Positions 46,791-59,406 of a stretch of 64,000 nucleotides of DNA are shown here, piece after piece. The DNA is from Theobroma cacao (Eukaryota > Streptophyta > Magnoliopsida > Malvales > Malvaceae). The first letter of the stretch is position 1, and each line of letters opens with the position of its first letter. The stretch spans positions 38,915,820 through 38,979,819 of the forward strand of contig NC_030851.1 of the NCBI RefSeq assembly GCF_000208745.1, given 5' to 3'. Under the pieces are notes generated by a model, which ran no database searches, had not been told where the DNA came from, and saw only the letters and a program-made list of their open reading frames with translations. The position numbers and the translations under genes are program-made.

Positions 46791-48716
46791 TCAAAACTGG
46801 CACGAAGTACCAAGCCTCTGTCTCTGCTTCTGACCTAAGGTGACGGATTTACGTTTCTCAAATGCTGCGTAGAGCAACTCCTGGAACTTCTCCAAGAAGT
46901 AGGCCCATTCCTCCTCATTCATGTCAGCCAGCTTCACAAAGCTCACACTTGCAGGAAGCTGCTCATTTGCACTTCTATGCCCCGATGAGCTTGTAAGATA
47001 GCCATTTTCTTGTTTTGTTCCAGAAAATTTTGAATACTTCTGGCTCTTGTCACCTAAGCTGGTATCTTTAAGTGACATTGACAGCTTCGAGATGGTCGGG
47101 ATCCTTTGAAGAGCTTTGAAAGCAGAAAAATTCTCCTGCTCTACTTCTCCTTCACTGTCCTCATCTTCCTCAAAGCATTCCTCCAGCTTTGAAAGTGGAA
47201 AACGATTATTCATAAATCCATTTCCCAATTGGAATGGAGCTCTGGTCATAAAATCCTCATTAGCCATTTTTGGGGCGAAGTCTGATTCTGGTTCCTCACA
47301 GTCAATATCAAACTGGAACTCTGCATCTCCCATCTCAGACTTAGGAGATGACAGCTCCCTCTCTGCTACCAACCTCCTTGCCTCCAGACAAACAACCTCT
47401 AGCTCACTAGGTTCCTCCTCTCCAGCCCGAAACTCCCTACTCATCATCTCACCAATTTCAGCAAGACAGAGACCAAAAGCTGCAGCTTCCTTAAGGAAAA
47501 TCGTGCAGAGGACCAGAACACGGAGACAAGCCTCCCTTATCATTGGGAGTTCCCTTCGCAGCATCTCGCAATCCTTAATAGGATCAAGATTTTCTATGTA
47601 CTCAAGCTCATCCTCGGAGAAAGGAATTGAAGCCTGAGGCCAATGAATCCACTCAAAGTATGGATCCTCCAAAGTTTCTGGCAAGCAAAGGCCATGGTCA
47701 ATAGGAATAAGTTCCACTTGACCAAACCTCCCAATACCATCCAGCTTCCGGACTAAAAGGTTTCCTGCATGCCTGTCTGTGTTAAATATCCGTATATCAA
47801 GTATCCCTATGCGGTGTACAGCAGAAACAGGGAAGCTTGAGGTTCCATGATCACTAGCATCAAAATCATGCTGTATAAACTGTTGGAAAGATGCAATCTT
47901 GCTAACAAGATTCTTCTTGTAAGGGTTATGTCCATTGACACCACCATTGACATTGAAGACCGAGTGAGTAATCTTCACCAGTGCCGTTGGTGGCACATTG
48001 GCAAAATGACCATAGTCCAGAAGGTAAGCCACAACTTCTCTGAAACCTGTCTCCCCTACTCGAACTGAACGTTTCAAACCCGGTTGTCCAAGGGCTTTCC
48101 CAACAAAGCCTTTTGGATTGTTTGGTGCAAAAGGTTCTTCATCTGTTGGCTTCACAATTGCAACACTCTCACCTCTAGGATTCCTAAAATAGTAGGCACC
48201 TCCCAGACCACTATGAACGGGAAGTGGATCAACACCCATCTTAATTGCCTTAACAATGTCCTTAACCACAACTTTTAATACATCAAAGCTATCAGAATGT
48301 CCCAGTATCTCAATAGGACCACTTCCATCTCTCTGCTGAAGATCCCTTCCAGTAGGCGAAAGACAAGGAGTAGAGGAGCTTCTGTGAAGATAGTTCCGTG
48401 TTAGGAGAAGTGGGGAATCATTCCGAATGGCACTTAGGTCATTTTTCAACTCCACATCCCCAAAAGTCAGTGAGCTTTGCTCTGTGGGGAAATTAAGCGC
48501 AACCTGCAACCTCCTTTTAACCGTATGAGCATTGTCACTGCGATCCAGCTCCATGCCCAAGACACAACCAGTCTCTGTTTGCACAAAGACCCGTCTCCTC
48601 CCAGCAGGTTGTCTCCCTTCCATTCTATTGTTCCTAGGATATTCCCCTCTAAGAGGACTTTTAAACACTGCCACTGCCATCTGAGTTTGAACAGGACTGT
48701 CCAACTTACGAGACAT
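46791..48716 (-). CDS. Type II phosphatidylinositol 4-kinase gamma-like kinase with ubiquitin-like domain
   Basis: 641-residue intronless coding region. I start at MSRKLDSPVQTQMAVAVFKS, which matches the conserved family beginning; the frame is open a further 26 codons upstream. Residues about 42-109 form one ubiquitin-like domain (RRVFVQTETGCVLGMELD). Residues about 150-460 are the PI3/4-kinase domain: GLGGAYYF nucleotide loop (170-177), Lys189 in AIVKP, catalytic FNTDRHAGNLL (Asp314), and the IPIDHGLC metal-binding Asp340. The C-terminal half of the tail is acidic and Ser-rich and ends QRQRLGTSCQF, as in plant PI4K gamma 5/6/7-type proteins. Plant members with these features have been reported to act as protein kinases rather than lipid kinases, so PI 4-kinase activity is not certain. 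Position matches Arabidopsis At1g13640. Confidence 0.94.
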   Translation of the reverse strand: MSRKLDSPVQTQMAVAVFKSPLRGEYPRNNRMEGRQPAGRRRVFVQTETGCVLGMELDRSDNAHTVKRRLQVALNFPTEQSSLTFGDVELKNDLSAIRNDSPLLLTRNYLHRSSSTPCLSPTGRDLQQRDGSGPIEILGHSDSFDVLKVVVKDIVKAIKMGVDPLPVHSGLGGAYYFRNPRGESVAIVKPTDEEPFAPNNPKGFVGKALGQPGLKRSVRVGETGFREVVAYLLDYGHFANVPPTALVKITHSVFNVNGGVNGHNPYKKNLVSKIASFQQFIQHDFDASDHGTSSFPVSAVHRIGILDIRIFNTDRHAGNLLVRKLDGIGRFGQVELIPIDHGLCLPETLEDPYFEWIHWPQASIPFSEDELEYIENLDPIKDCEMLRRELPMIREACLRVLVLCTIFLKEAAAFGLCLAEIGEMMSREFRAGEEEPSELEVVCLEARRLVAERELSSPKSEMGDAEFQFDIDCEEPESDFAPKMANEDFMTRAPFQLGNGFMNNRFPLSKLEECFEEDEDSEGEVEQENFSAFKALQRIPTISKLSMSLKDTSLGDKSQKYSKFSGTKQENGYLTSSSGHRSANEQLPASVSFVKLADMNEEEWAYFLEKFQELLYAAFEKRKSVTLGQKQRQRLGTSCQF

Positions 48717-49029
48717 GAAAAGTCGAGAAAAACCAATCACGGCTTTCCGGGCCGGAGGCAGAGGCGACAATGGAAGAGAGCTTCTTCCCCCCACAAGAGG
48801 ACGCCAAACTCCAAAGCCAATCGCAATTGAACAAGAAAAAACTTCAATTCACCAACAATCATCAATCAATAAAAACCAAACCAAAACCCCAGCCCAAAAA
48901 CTGGAAAGGAAGGAAAAAAAAAAAAGAACCCAATCTACAAAATCGGCAGAACCAAAATGAAGATCTATCCCTACACTACATCGCATGAACCATCTTTAGT
49001 AGCCATAAACAATACGAAACCCCAAAAAC

Positions 49030-49593
49030 CTGTAAAAAAGAAACAATATTTGATTTAAGACCCAGATTTTGATTTAGCACATAAAAGAATAACTATTATT
49101 ATATATACCCATGTATACCCTCAATGGTTGAGCTTAAACAAACAAGTGTAAAGCTAGCTAAGTAGCAGTTACCAAAATGAATGCATTCATGAATCCAAAA
49201 CAAACAGAATCCCACACCCAGAAATACAGAGTAAAATTAATGCAATTCTTCAATATTCAAGGAATCAACTAACAGACAACTAAGCTGCTAATATGAATAT
49301 TAGCTTAAAAGCATTCATATAGCAACTGACCCAAGAAACTTCCAGAGTAAATTTTTGCTATCATTTACTTAAAAAGATATTAAAGAAAAAAGAACTGTCA
49401 AATTAAAAAAACGCCCAAATCAAATTTAATATTTTCAATTAATTCAACAAATACATACTAAGAGGCACTCTCTAGACATTGAATCTTCAACGTCCCATCT
49501 TACTTAAAACCCCGACACTGAACCTAGGAAAAACCAAAACAAGACAAACCAAAACCCAGTTTTAAACCTACAAATTTAAGATAATTAACTTAC
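49030..49593 (-). other. Putative 5'UTR intron of the PI4K gamma gene
   Basis: On the minus strand a strong donor (AAATCTG|GTAAGTTAA at 49593/49594) and acceptor (TTTTTTACAG|GTTTTTGG at 49030/49029) define a 564-nt intron upstream of the coding exon. The upstream noncoding exon lies near 49594-49900 and is followed, further upstream, by a CT/GA-rich stretch (about 49800-49990). Confidence 0.65.
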
Positions 49594-49994
49594 CAGATTT
49601 CGAGATCTGAAGGAACGGTACAAAGAAATCTCGATTACCCGGCTTGCCGATTAAAAACCAAAAGAAAACAAATAAATTTTCCGAGTTGATTTAAGAATCG
49701 GAATAAGACCAGTTGAGATTGAAGAGAAGGAATCGGGGGGAAATGTAAAAGGCGGCAAGGAATCGTCCGGGTTGACTCAGTAGTCTAAACACAGGAAACT
49801 CCCTTCTCTCTATCTCCCTTTCTCTTTCTCTTTCTTCCTTTCCTGTTTTTTCCTTTCAGCTCTGTCTCTCCTTCCTCGAAGAAACGTTCTTTAACTCAGT
49901 TTCTTGCCTTACCTTGCTCCTTCCCTGGGTTGATTAACTAACCCTAGTTAACTCTATCACTCTCTCTCTTCCTTGCTAGTTCCTTTTGCTTTTT

Positions 49995-52250
49995 TGGGTT
50001 TTGTTTTATTGGTTAGCCTTCTGTTCTGTTAAAGCGGGGGAAATGGAAGGATCTAGAACTTGGAATCAGGACCGTTGGATGTAGGAGAAGGGGGACTGGG
50101 CCGTTGGATGGGTTTTCTCCTTTGGGGATTTGTGTGCGGCGGTGACGTGGAGATAATGGATTGGATGATGACGTGGCCGTAGTCACCGTCTTTCCAGGCA
50201 GTGTTAGCCAATGGCCCCGTTTTCACCAATGTTTTCCTCGCCGATCTGATCGGCGAAATCTAATTGACCCTCATTTGTTGGAAACTTACGAAAATACCCA
50301 ATTTGTTGAAAAGACGGAACTATCCTTGTGCTTAAACTGGGTCCCTAGTGTATCTGTTGACTGTTTTCAGGGGCATCTGATCGTACGGTTTTGATTTGAC
50401 GGATTGAATTCCAAGAACCAAATATTAGGGTCTTAGACTTAGTTTTGGTTTTAGTGGAGTTAATCAGGATTATCAATCAATTAAGCTCAAAGCAAAATTC
50501 AATTTGTCATAATTATAGTTATTCCTTGGAAATGTTTTTAACAATCTAAATTAGTTACTGCACTGGTACATAAAATAAAATTACATAAAATTCTAATGTC
50601 GTAATTATTAATAAATTATTTCATAGTAATAAATTAAAAAAATTGATGTATACATAATCTTTTTATACAAATCATCGTATTCATCTTGCTATAATAAGTT
50701 TATTAAACCACATACATATGGTTGACCAAATAAAAAAATTATATCTACACTAAGATAAATAAATCTTCGTGTTAATCATCAATTATAAATTTGTAAACCG
50801 TTATTTCATGTTTAAAAATAATTAAAAAAATTAAAAACAAAAACAAACTTCAAACTCTTTATTGAAAAGTCTTCACCACCTAATCTTTGGCTATCAAACT
50901 TAGTTTATCCTGTTAAACACAAATTGAAAGTTGAACTTCATATTGTTTTGTTTTAATTGAAATCTTTGGGTGATCATTAATTCAATTCGGTCCTTAGATT
51001 AAAGTATTTATATTTTCTGTATTGTTCGTATGCAAATTTGACACACTATCACTTAATAAGAGAGTATATAATCTCGTAAATATGAAAAAGTAAAAGTTTA
51101 AAAATCTTTTAAAATAAATTTTTTAAAATATGAGTATTTTCTAAAATTTTTAACTTTTAAATTTTCTTATTAACGAGATGATGATATTTGGTTAAGCAAT
51201 ATTGAATAAAATTTAAACATTATCATTGTATCAAATATAAACCTTAGATAGAGGAGACATTTTTGGATTTGTCAATTTGATTTGATTATGTAGTCAAAAT
51301 TAAGGTTGACATACAAGGGATAGTTTCTTTATTTTGAACTGACATAAGTGCCCCCTATTTGCATTTAAAATTTTGTCACATCTAATGAGGACAAATGGGG
51401 CAATTATGTCTAAATCTTATAATTTTTTATTGGATTATAATTAAAAATGTTATTTACCCTAATCAACCCCAAAATTGAAAGTATCACAAACTTCCATTTT
51501 TGACATTTTGTGTTGTTGAAGGCTAAACATATTTTAATTCAGATAATCAAATAGTTATCCGCAAAAAGTTTAGAGAAAATAATAATAACAAAAATGTAAC
51601 TTTATCTTTGGGTTACATAATCAAATTAATGCAATTTAAAGTAAGATCTTGCCTGCATGTTGCATGCAACTTTCCCAAATAAATTTCTTATAAAATTGGG
51701 TATTTAATGGTCAAGTGGGAGTTAGGACTTAGGTTGATTCTCCTTTATTATCTTCCTTTTTTTTTTCTTTTATCTTATAAATATAAATGAATAAAAACAT
51801 TAATTGCTTATGGTGAGAAAGTGATTAAAATAGAAGTTGAATATTGTGAGGTTATAATTTGATGATAATAACATCCCAAGCAAGATTTTAAGATCCATGA
51901 AGTGACGGTATTAATATCTTTACACGTTTAAAAGGAATTACATGACAAAAAAATAATTATTGAAGAAATATAGAATAACATTTTAAAAAGATATATTGCT
52001 TTTTTTTATATGGTCTATTTGTCGATTTTAATATATATATATATATAAATTAAAAAAAAAGAAAATTTTATGTAAAAAATACTCAATAATCTCCTTTTGT
52101 ATGGTAGGCAAACTAACTTGATATAAAAAGCCGAAAATGACATGTAACAAATTGTAATACACGAATTGCGATTTTTGTGGTTAGGTTGCAGCCTAAAACA
52201 CAGTCCAAATAAATCTTAATCAAATCTAGCATCCTTTGATAATTTTCACG
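49995..52250. other. PI4K gamma promoter and AT-rich gene-free DNA
   Basis: The first few hundred bases upstream of about 49995 form the PI4K promoter. Beyond 50400 the DNA is very AT-rich with no open frame of protein-like composition. No gene, RNA or defined repeat was recognised. Confidence 0.45.
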
Positions 52251-52258
52251 AAATTTAT

Positions 52259-52702
52259 GACATAATATTTAAAAATTTTATTAAATCATTCAAAAAAAAT
52301 TAAATAAATTATTATTCTTTTATTGTGTTAAATTAAATTTTTATATTTTTATTTTGAATCAAATAAGTATTTATAATTAATAGTTGACTAATTATAATTA
52401 ATTAAAATATCATTTGTTGTTTTATATTACGTGATGTTAACATTATAATATTATCATATCATAATAAATAATGACGTAACATTCTGATGTAATATGATAA
52501 TATTAATTACATAACATTTTCATCCTTCAAACCAATATAAATGACGTAAAAATAATCTGTGACATTATAATTGATGACAATAAGTCAATCATTAGTCATA
52601 TAAATTTATTTAATTCAAAATAAAAATATAAATACTTGATTTGAACCCAATGACTTGTTCAAAATTTTTTAAATAATTTAGAAAATTTGTAAAATGTTAA
52701 AC
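52259..52702. mobile_element. MITE-like element, family 1 copy 1
   Basis: Begins GACATAATATTTAAAAATTT and aligns by eye with the element at 56617 through AAATAAATTATTATTCTTTTATTG, the TTTTATTTTGAATCAAA stretch and an internal TGACGTAACAT-like centre. The ends are inverted relative to each other (left GACATAATA versus the TATTATGTC end seen in copy 2), although the right end of this copy is eroded. Confidence 0.6.
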
Positions 52703-55130
52703 CTTTAAAAGTAAAACCCAACCTTTCTTTTCAATTTTTTTTCTTTACAAATGCTAATAATTAGTAATTTTTTTTCTTTTCAACTGAGGATTTCTTTGTT
52801 CTAAAGCTTGACCATTTCTTGACCAGATAGTAATTTTTTATGTAACAAGATTTAATCATGTCACTTTCTTATTAAAAAAAGGGAAAAGATAAAAAAAAAA
52901 AAAGAGAGAGAGAAGAACTCAAAGAAGAAGGAACTAGGAATGGAAAGAAGTAAATTATTCTAGATGCCAAACTCCCAAAAATAGCTACGGCAAAGGGTTT
53001 GACTGATGAGCCTGATGCAAACTTTACCCTTATTTTTTCCTCCCACCATTTCTTTCATTTCATTAAATTTGACTGGTGGGGCTCCACGTAACCTCATTCC
53101 CTCCCATCATGTCTTGTCTCGTGTGCAATGAAACAAAGTATTACTACTTTAAAACCATTTCGTATTTTCCTTTTCAATCACACATAGTCAACAAATTCCA
53201 CCTCAACTCCATAGACTTTTACTTTACAAGAAAATAAGAATAATTATGTATTTATTACCGTATGATTTTTCATTAGTTTAATCTAAAATATTAATCTAAA
53301 ATGGGATTTCTTTAATAACAAGTCATTATCTAGTAGGATTATTTATTAAATGATTAATCATGGATTAGGTCCGTGCAAGACGGCACCGTGTTCATGTGTC
53401 GGCAAATGCAAGATGGAGCCCATCCATAGCAGATTTTTAATATTTATTTTTGGTTTAAACTAAAGTACTATTACTAATATTATATATTTGAATATGACTT
53501 TAGTCTGATTCTGATATCAAATAATTTTTCTTTTACTCTATTTTATTTTGTATTGTGTTCAAGCAGTCTTTTATTAGAATGCTCGTAACCTTTTTTTATG
53601 TCTGTCTAATTTTGACATAGACTTAACTTTTTCTGATTTATTTATGGAGAAAAAAGAATTAAAATAAAAAGAAGAAATCCCTATTAAATATCGGAAATTA
53701 AATTCTGTATTAAAATTGAGATAAGAGAGTAGGATAACCACAGGGTCAAGGTCAAACAACTAGCATGGACTGTGCACGTGACGGTGACTCAGAGTCTTTT
53801 TCGTTTTAAATCCCATATCCTGGTATTATCCTGACACGTCTTCTTTGTCAATATATTCGTATATTTTTGTTATTTTCAGCAGCAAATACAAAAAATAATA
53901 AATATTTTAAAAAGGACTTGGTGCTGTGTGCCCATTGTTTCATTTCGGATAAATCGAAAGGCAATATTTATTATTAATATATTAAGCTTTTGGATCACAC
54001 TTCTTGACCTTAAGCCAACGTGCATGCACCGGATCCAAATCAAGCTATTGGCATTTTTTTTTCAAATTTTTTAATTATTTCTTTTGATATACTGTTAATA
54101 GTCGTTAATTCGGTTGAATTTACGAATGCATTCTATGCATGTGAATGATGACGACGAGTATATTATAAGACGGATAGAAAAAATAATGGAGGAGAGCACA
54201 TTCGAAGTGCCCTCACTCGAGAATATAGTGTATGAATTTTGATTTTTTTTTTATGGAATATGTGTTGCTTTTATGGTAATTTCTTATGATTATCACAATT
54301 ATGAATCCAATATTAATTGTTAGATATCTACTAGTTTATCTCAATCACAATTTATGATAGTTAAATCTAAATATGACATTGATTTTCTTTAACAAAAACA
54401 GACATTGATGTTACATTTTAATTTTTTTAAAAATTAAAATATGGTTTAATTATCCTTTTCACCTAAATGCAAATTTTGATTTCATTTTTTTTTGCATAAA
54501 TAGAAGCTAATAAACCCACTCGTTGAATTACGATCAAATTTTTTTTATTTTTATTTTCAATGCAAAATTTTCGTCACTAATTTTTATGCCAAACTCATGT
54601 ATTTGACTCCAAATTTTGTTCCAGCTAAATACCCGTCAAGTACACTCCGTCAAAGTTTTAAAAAAACATCTGTCATAATCCCATTTTTATCAATAAAAAC
54701 TAATTTTGTTTAGTACTAAGTGAAGTTTAATGTTAAGTATTTGTATATGAAATATATAGAAATAAGAAGTTGTCAAACTTGACTAATTCATGGTAAGAGT
54801 GCCCCTCCTATACTCATTTCTTTACAATTGGGATTTGGATGTAAAAATGAGGACAAGTTGATGTAAACGACAACGGAATATCTCAAGCAACGAAAGTGAA
54901 ATAATGATAGAAACGTATCGAAACAGGAAGGGTCCCAAAAGTGCAAATTACGCTTGTTTTTTTCTTCTATTCTCTTTCTTCCTGGTTTACTAACCCCATA
55001 ATCATGAGATGAAATAGTTTTTGGTGCTGAAATTACTCACTTTGCGAATTAAATTCAAGAATATCAATATCAGTACACTTAAAATATTTAATTGGAATTG
55101 GTTATAGGTGGGTGACATACACTTTTGGTT
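52703..55130. other. AT-rich gene-free DNA
   Basis: Long homopolymer-rich tract. Isolated features include an AG-rich patch near 52895-52930. I see no gene or defined repeat. Confidence 0.45.
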
Positions 55131-55139
55131 GAAAGTTGG

Positions 55140-55530
55140 AGCCACTCCCGTTGGCCAGTGACTAGGTGCACTGTACACCGTGGCAACATGGAAAATCCGA
55201 CAAAGTCCCAAGCAATAATGGCATGCGACGTCAGGGGTGAGACTGATTCGTCCAGGAATCAGCAAGTTGTCGCTGTACATGGACAGCAGTGGATTTGCTA
55301 AATTGATTTGGACCGAAAAGAGAGTGTCAGAGCTTGACTCAACCTCCTTTCAGCAGGGGCTGCGCTCCGGGGAATGTTTCCCGTGGGCGTTTCGCGCCCG
55401 GATTCGTGCGCCTCACGTTTTCGGACACTGATCCCTCTCCCCCAAAACGGCCATTTCTTTACATGCATGGCCCCTTCACGCACGTCAGGCAAGCCACCAT
55501 TGAAACCCTACGATTCTGCTGAACCTGTGT
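55140..55530. other. GC-richer island of unknown nature
   Basis: About 390 bp with much higher GC than its surroundings, bearing CGCG/GCGC clusters around 55360-55410 and overlapping short open frames on both strands (plus 55237-55431, 55334-55522, 55374-55565; minus 55298-55492). None resembles a known protein. It could be a transposable-element fragment, organellar or captured gene sequence, or a noncoding transcript promoter. Confidence 0.35.
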
Positions 55531-56616
55531 TTATATGGTTATGTATAATTAAAAGATTATTTTAGACAAAATGAGTTAAAGATCATCTTATCCAACATCT
55601 TGGGAAAGTCCTACTCAATGACCAGATTTTATATTGTAATAGATTTGAGTCGATATTTAATATAATTTTTTCAATTTATCTATAATTTATCTATTTTGTT
55701 CTATCAATTATGAACGTCTTATTTTTTTTTATGTATATATATGTGTATTATCTATTAGGAAGAATAATTCGAAAATAATATAAGAAGCTTGACAATGTAA
55801 AATCAAAATGTTATTTGAGTTAAATTTACGACAAGTCTAAATCATAATCTTTATCAATATTGAAACTAAAACTTTAAAACATTTACTACAAGAATGTATG
55901 TTGTTTGTTTGTTGTGACTACATAATCTTGGCTTATTATTCATGTCTTATACTAATATTATATATTATATAGTTTCGATTCCTAGATACTTTGTGATAAG
56001 GCTAATGATAAATTAATTAATTGATTTAATTAACCAAAATTGAAATCCTAGGAAACCATTTCAGATATTTGCGTGACCTGTCGCTAACTTTGTCTTTGTA
56101 TTTGTGCTGAAAAGGAAAGCAAAAGATAAGTGTGTGTTTGAAGATGATTAGCGGTTTTAATTTTCTTGAATGTGAAGGCTAAATGGAGAGACAATTGTTT
56201 AGTATATACGTAGACAGGTTTAGTCTGAGTTAATACAATCTGTGTCTTGATGTTACATCGTTGTAATTATGGTTGGTAATTAATTATGTTGGAGGGAACT
56301 TTCGTGGGTTAATTCCCATTGAAGCATCATTGCAACTTGCAGGTGACTTTATATGAAAGGTGGGATATATAGTTTAAGTAACTAAATTAAAGCGTGTTTA
56401 AATGTGCTGTTAATTATTGATGTTAACATGTACTATATTAATTAAAGTTAATTTAATATCATGCTGAAAGAAGAGCCATGATTGTGGAATTAAACTTTTT
56501 TCCGAGTCAATTTCAATGAAAGTAAGATAAGGTTTGATTAGATATTTTTATTATTTTTTTCTCGGATTTAGGGTTATAAAAAGACATGTAACCTAAATTT
56601 CAATTTATAAATTTCT
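55531..56616. other. AT-rich gene-free DNA
   Basis: AT-rich sequence between the GC island and the second MITE-like copy; no feature recognised. Confidence 0.4.
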
Positions 56617-57036
56617 GACAAAATATTTTTAAAAAAATTAAATTACTTACAAAAATTTAAATAAATTATTGTTCTTTTGTTATATTTGATCAAATATTTA
56701 TATTTTTATTTTGAATCAAACAGACCATTATACTTAATGGTTGAATAATTATTATTTGTGATTTTATATTATGTATTGTTGACGTGACATGCAAACATAT
56801 CATATTAGACGGTGACGTGACATGCTGTTATGACATGATAATACGGTTTTTTCACCCTCTACTTCGATATAAAAGTAATAAGTGATATTTTAATCAATGA
56901 CAATTAATCAAATATTAATTATAAAAATTTATTTAATTTAAAATAATAAAAAAAAAATTAATTGAATGCAGTAAAAGAATTAAAACTCACTTGAATTTTT
57001 TCTAAATCGTTCAAGAACATTTTAAAGTATTATGTC
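56617..57036. mobile_element. MITE-like element, family 1 copy 2
   Basis: A 420-bp block starts GACAAAATA and ends TATTATGTC, an imperfect terminal inverted repeat. Subterminal sequence (AAATAAATTATTGTTCTTTTGTT on the left, ending near ACTTGAATTTTTTC on the right) aligns with copy 1 at 52.3 kb. The centre contains two GACGTGACATGC phrases. No coding capacity. Confidence 0.65.
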
Positions 57037-57905
57037 TAAGTTTTTCCCCCTTCTCGATTCAAAGGTGAAATATATTTTAAAAGAATAAATATATATTTTT
57101 TCTTTTTTTTTTGCCCTTTTTGTAGTTAATGGGGTGAGATGGTTTTGGTAATTGTTTAAGAACAGGCAACAAACAATGAGGATCAATTAATAATAAACAT
57201 GTGAGTATAATTAATGGAAAACATGGTGCAATTTCCTTATGTTTAACACCTCATCCGAACAGTCATCAAAGCCATTTTGATGCATTGAACTGCTCGAACT
57301 ACTCCTATTTAAATCCAACCAATTAAGAGGAAGAAAAAATATCTCTGATCACAAACCTTGTTTTTAAATACTTTCCCATCATTTTATATTTTTATAAAAA
57401 TAAATTAAATGTTCGGTTAACAGGTGTCAATAAACACTTATAACTCTTAATTAATCTTAAATAACTCATTCATCTAACTTATTAATTGACGTACAATCTT
57501 CTCTTTAAAAAACAGAATTTGAATTTCCCTTCTCTAAATTAAAAAAAAAAAACTTATTATGGTTGATTTGGCCCATTGTAAAGTGTTGGCCCTCTCAAGC
57601 CTGACCCAAACTTAGTCTGATTTGTTTTATTACTTAAACAAGCCCTTAGCCCAACCCTAAACGGCCCAGGTCCAACCCATGAAAATAATCTTCTAGTGTT
57701 ATGGGAGAAGATAAAAAAAAACAAGAAATCAAAAAGGCAAAGATATATAGTTGGATATAAGAAGAATTACATTTAGCAGGACCCCTAAGAGAAACAAATT
57801 TTTTTTTCAGATTTTGTTTGATTACTTCTCAGTGTTTCTCAACTATTTTGTTTCTTGGATGGATTATGTAAACAATTTAAGATAAATTGAACAATTTTTG
57901 TGAGA
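57037..57905. other. AT-rich gene-free DNA
   Basis: No gene seen. Includes long A and T runs and ordinary unique sequence. Confidence 0.4.
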
Positions 57906-57909
57906 GTTT

Positions 57910-58235
57910 TTATGGTTGTATTATCGTGTAGGATTCGTATCTCTGTAATTTGGATATTTAGATGTTTATATTCTTATATGATGTCTACAATATTACTATG
58001 GTCAAATGTAACTTTCACGCTTTCTCTAATCGGTTTATGTCTGTTAAAGACTTTTCATATTAATCTAATCTTTTACTATTGCATTATCTTGCAAGATTCG
58101 TATCTTTGTAATTTGGATATTTAGGTGTTTATGTTCTTATAATGTCTGCGATATTACCATAGTCAAGTGTGACCTTCATGCTTTAGTTAATCGTTTTATA
58201 TCTGTTAAAGACTTCTTATATTAATCTAATCAACT
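57910..58235. repeat. 163-bp tandem duplication
   Basis: Two consecutive copies are alignable from TTATCGTGTAGGATTCGTAT (about 57921) and TTATCTTGCAAGATTCGTAT (about 58084). Both continue with TGTAATTTGGATATTTAG, then TGTTAAAGACTT and ATATTAATCTAATC. Copies differ by scattered substitutions and small indels. Confidence 0.85.
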
Positions 58236-58604
58236 CTTGATAAAAAAAATTGTAAAACAGAAGAAATGAGAAACCAAACAACCTTCAAAGCTGCAACTTC
58301 CAAGAAATTTTTAGCCTCTAATCTCAATTATATAGTTATTAGGAAAGAACACAAAGGCATGTTTGACTCTGTTACTTATAGTTATAATACTAACTTGTTT
58401 CGATCAGGTTGGTCTTTGCCTTTACTACAAGCTACCAACTTGGCTAACTGGTCTATGTTTACCAAATTTCTTAATTAAATATAACACATATTTTAACCAG
58501 GCCTGTGCTAACAAATACTAATGTTTAATACCTAATCCATCTTAATTCAAAATCAATGACAAGTATATATATAGAGTATATATTTTTCTTTTGGTCAGAG
58601 TACT

Positions 58605-58973
58605 GGTAAATTATTTTTTTAGTTATTTAATTTTTTGAGAATTTTTATTTTGATAAATCAATTTTTAAAAATTAAGTCTCATTTAGTCATTATTTAATTT
58701 TTAGAAGTTAATGGCTATTTGATTAGATCAATTGAGCTTGGTCGCATGACATGTTGATGTCAACTTATCTATTATATGACATTGTGTTTCGACACGCGGT
58801 GTGATCAAAATTAATTGAATTAAAAAATTATGTAAGACAATTGTTAATTTTTAACAGTCGAGTGATTGAAACATTAATTTTATAATTGTTGATGAAGTAA
58901 ACTTGATTTTATTTTTAAATTTAAATGATCAAAACAAAAATTTTAAATAAATAAATAAAAAGCAATTCACCTC
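58605..58973. mobile_element. MITE-like element, family 2
   Basis: The left end GGTAAATTATTTTTTTAGTT is matched in inverse by the right end (reverse complement GGTGAATTGCTTTTTATTTA). A further subterminal inverted repeat is AATTTTTATTTTGAT versus ATCAAAACAAAAATT. The element is about 370 bp and has no coding capacity. Target-site duplication not evident. Confidence 0.6.
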
Positions 58974-59277
58974 AAATTATAAGTCTATTCGATGTTATTT
59001 GCTTGAAGGAAGCCTCATGTGACGTGACAATTGACACTTTTTATGTTTGACTGACACTTTAACTATTTGTGTTTTACTTTTTTTGATTTAATCAAAGCAA
59101 AGCCTGAGAAGAAAGTAGGAGCCAAGCAGCCATGGTCAAACTCACATGTTCCGAGTGGAGCTTTAGTCTCTTTCACTTTCAGTGCTTTCTCTTGCTCGGG
59201 TCTTTCCATCTAAATTACTTATCAAAGACCGAAGACCAACTCGGCTTGATTACCTTGCTCATCAAGCTGGTTTTGCC

Positions 59278-59285
59278 TATATAAG
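59278..59285 (+). promoter_or_regulatory. TATA box upstream of small ORF
   Basis: TATATAAG in the context GCCTATATAAGAGTC, about 122 bases before the ATG at 59407. Transcription would start near 59310, after the in-between ATG at 59298. Confidence 0.6.
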
Positions 59286-59406
59286 AGTCAATAAAATGGA
59301 TTCAAAGACACCCACAAACAAGAATAATTCTCCAGGAACATTAACCGTACGATCATATCTTTGCTTGCAGGGTAGTATCAGCTATCACAGATATTGATTA
59401 AGCAAG

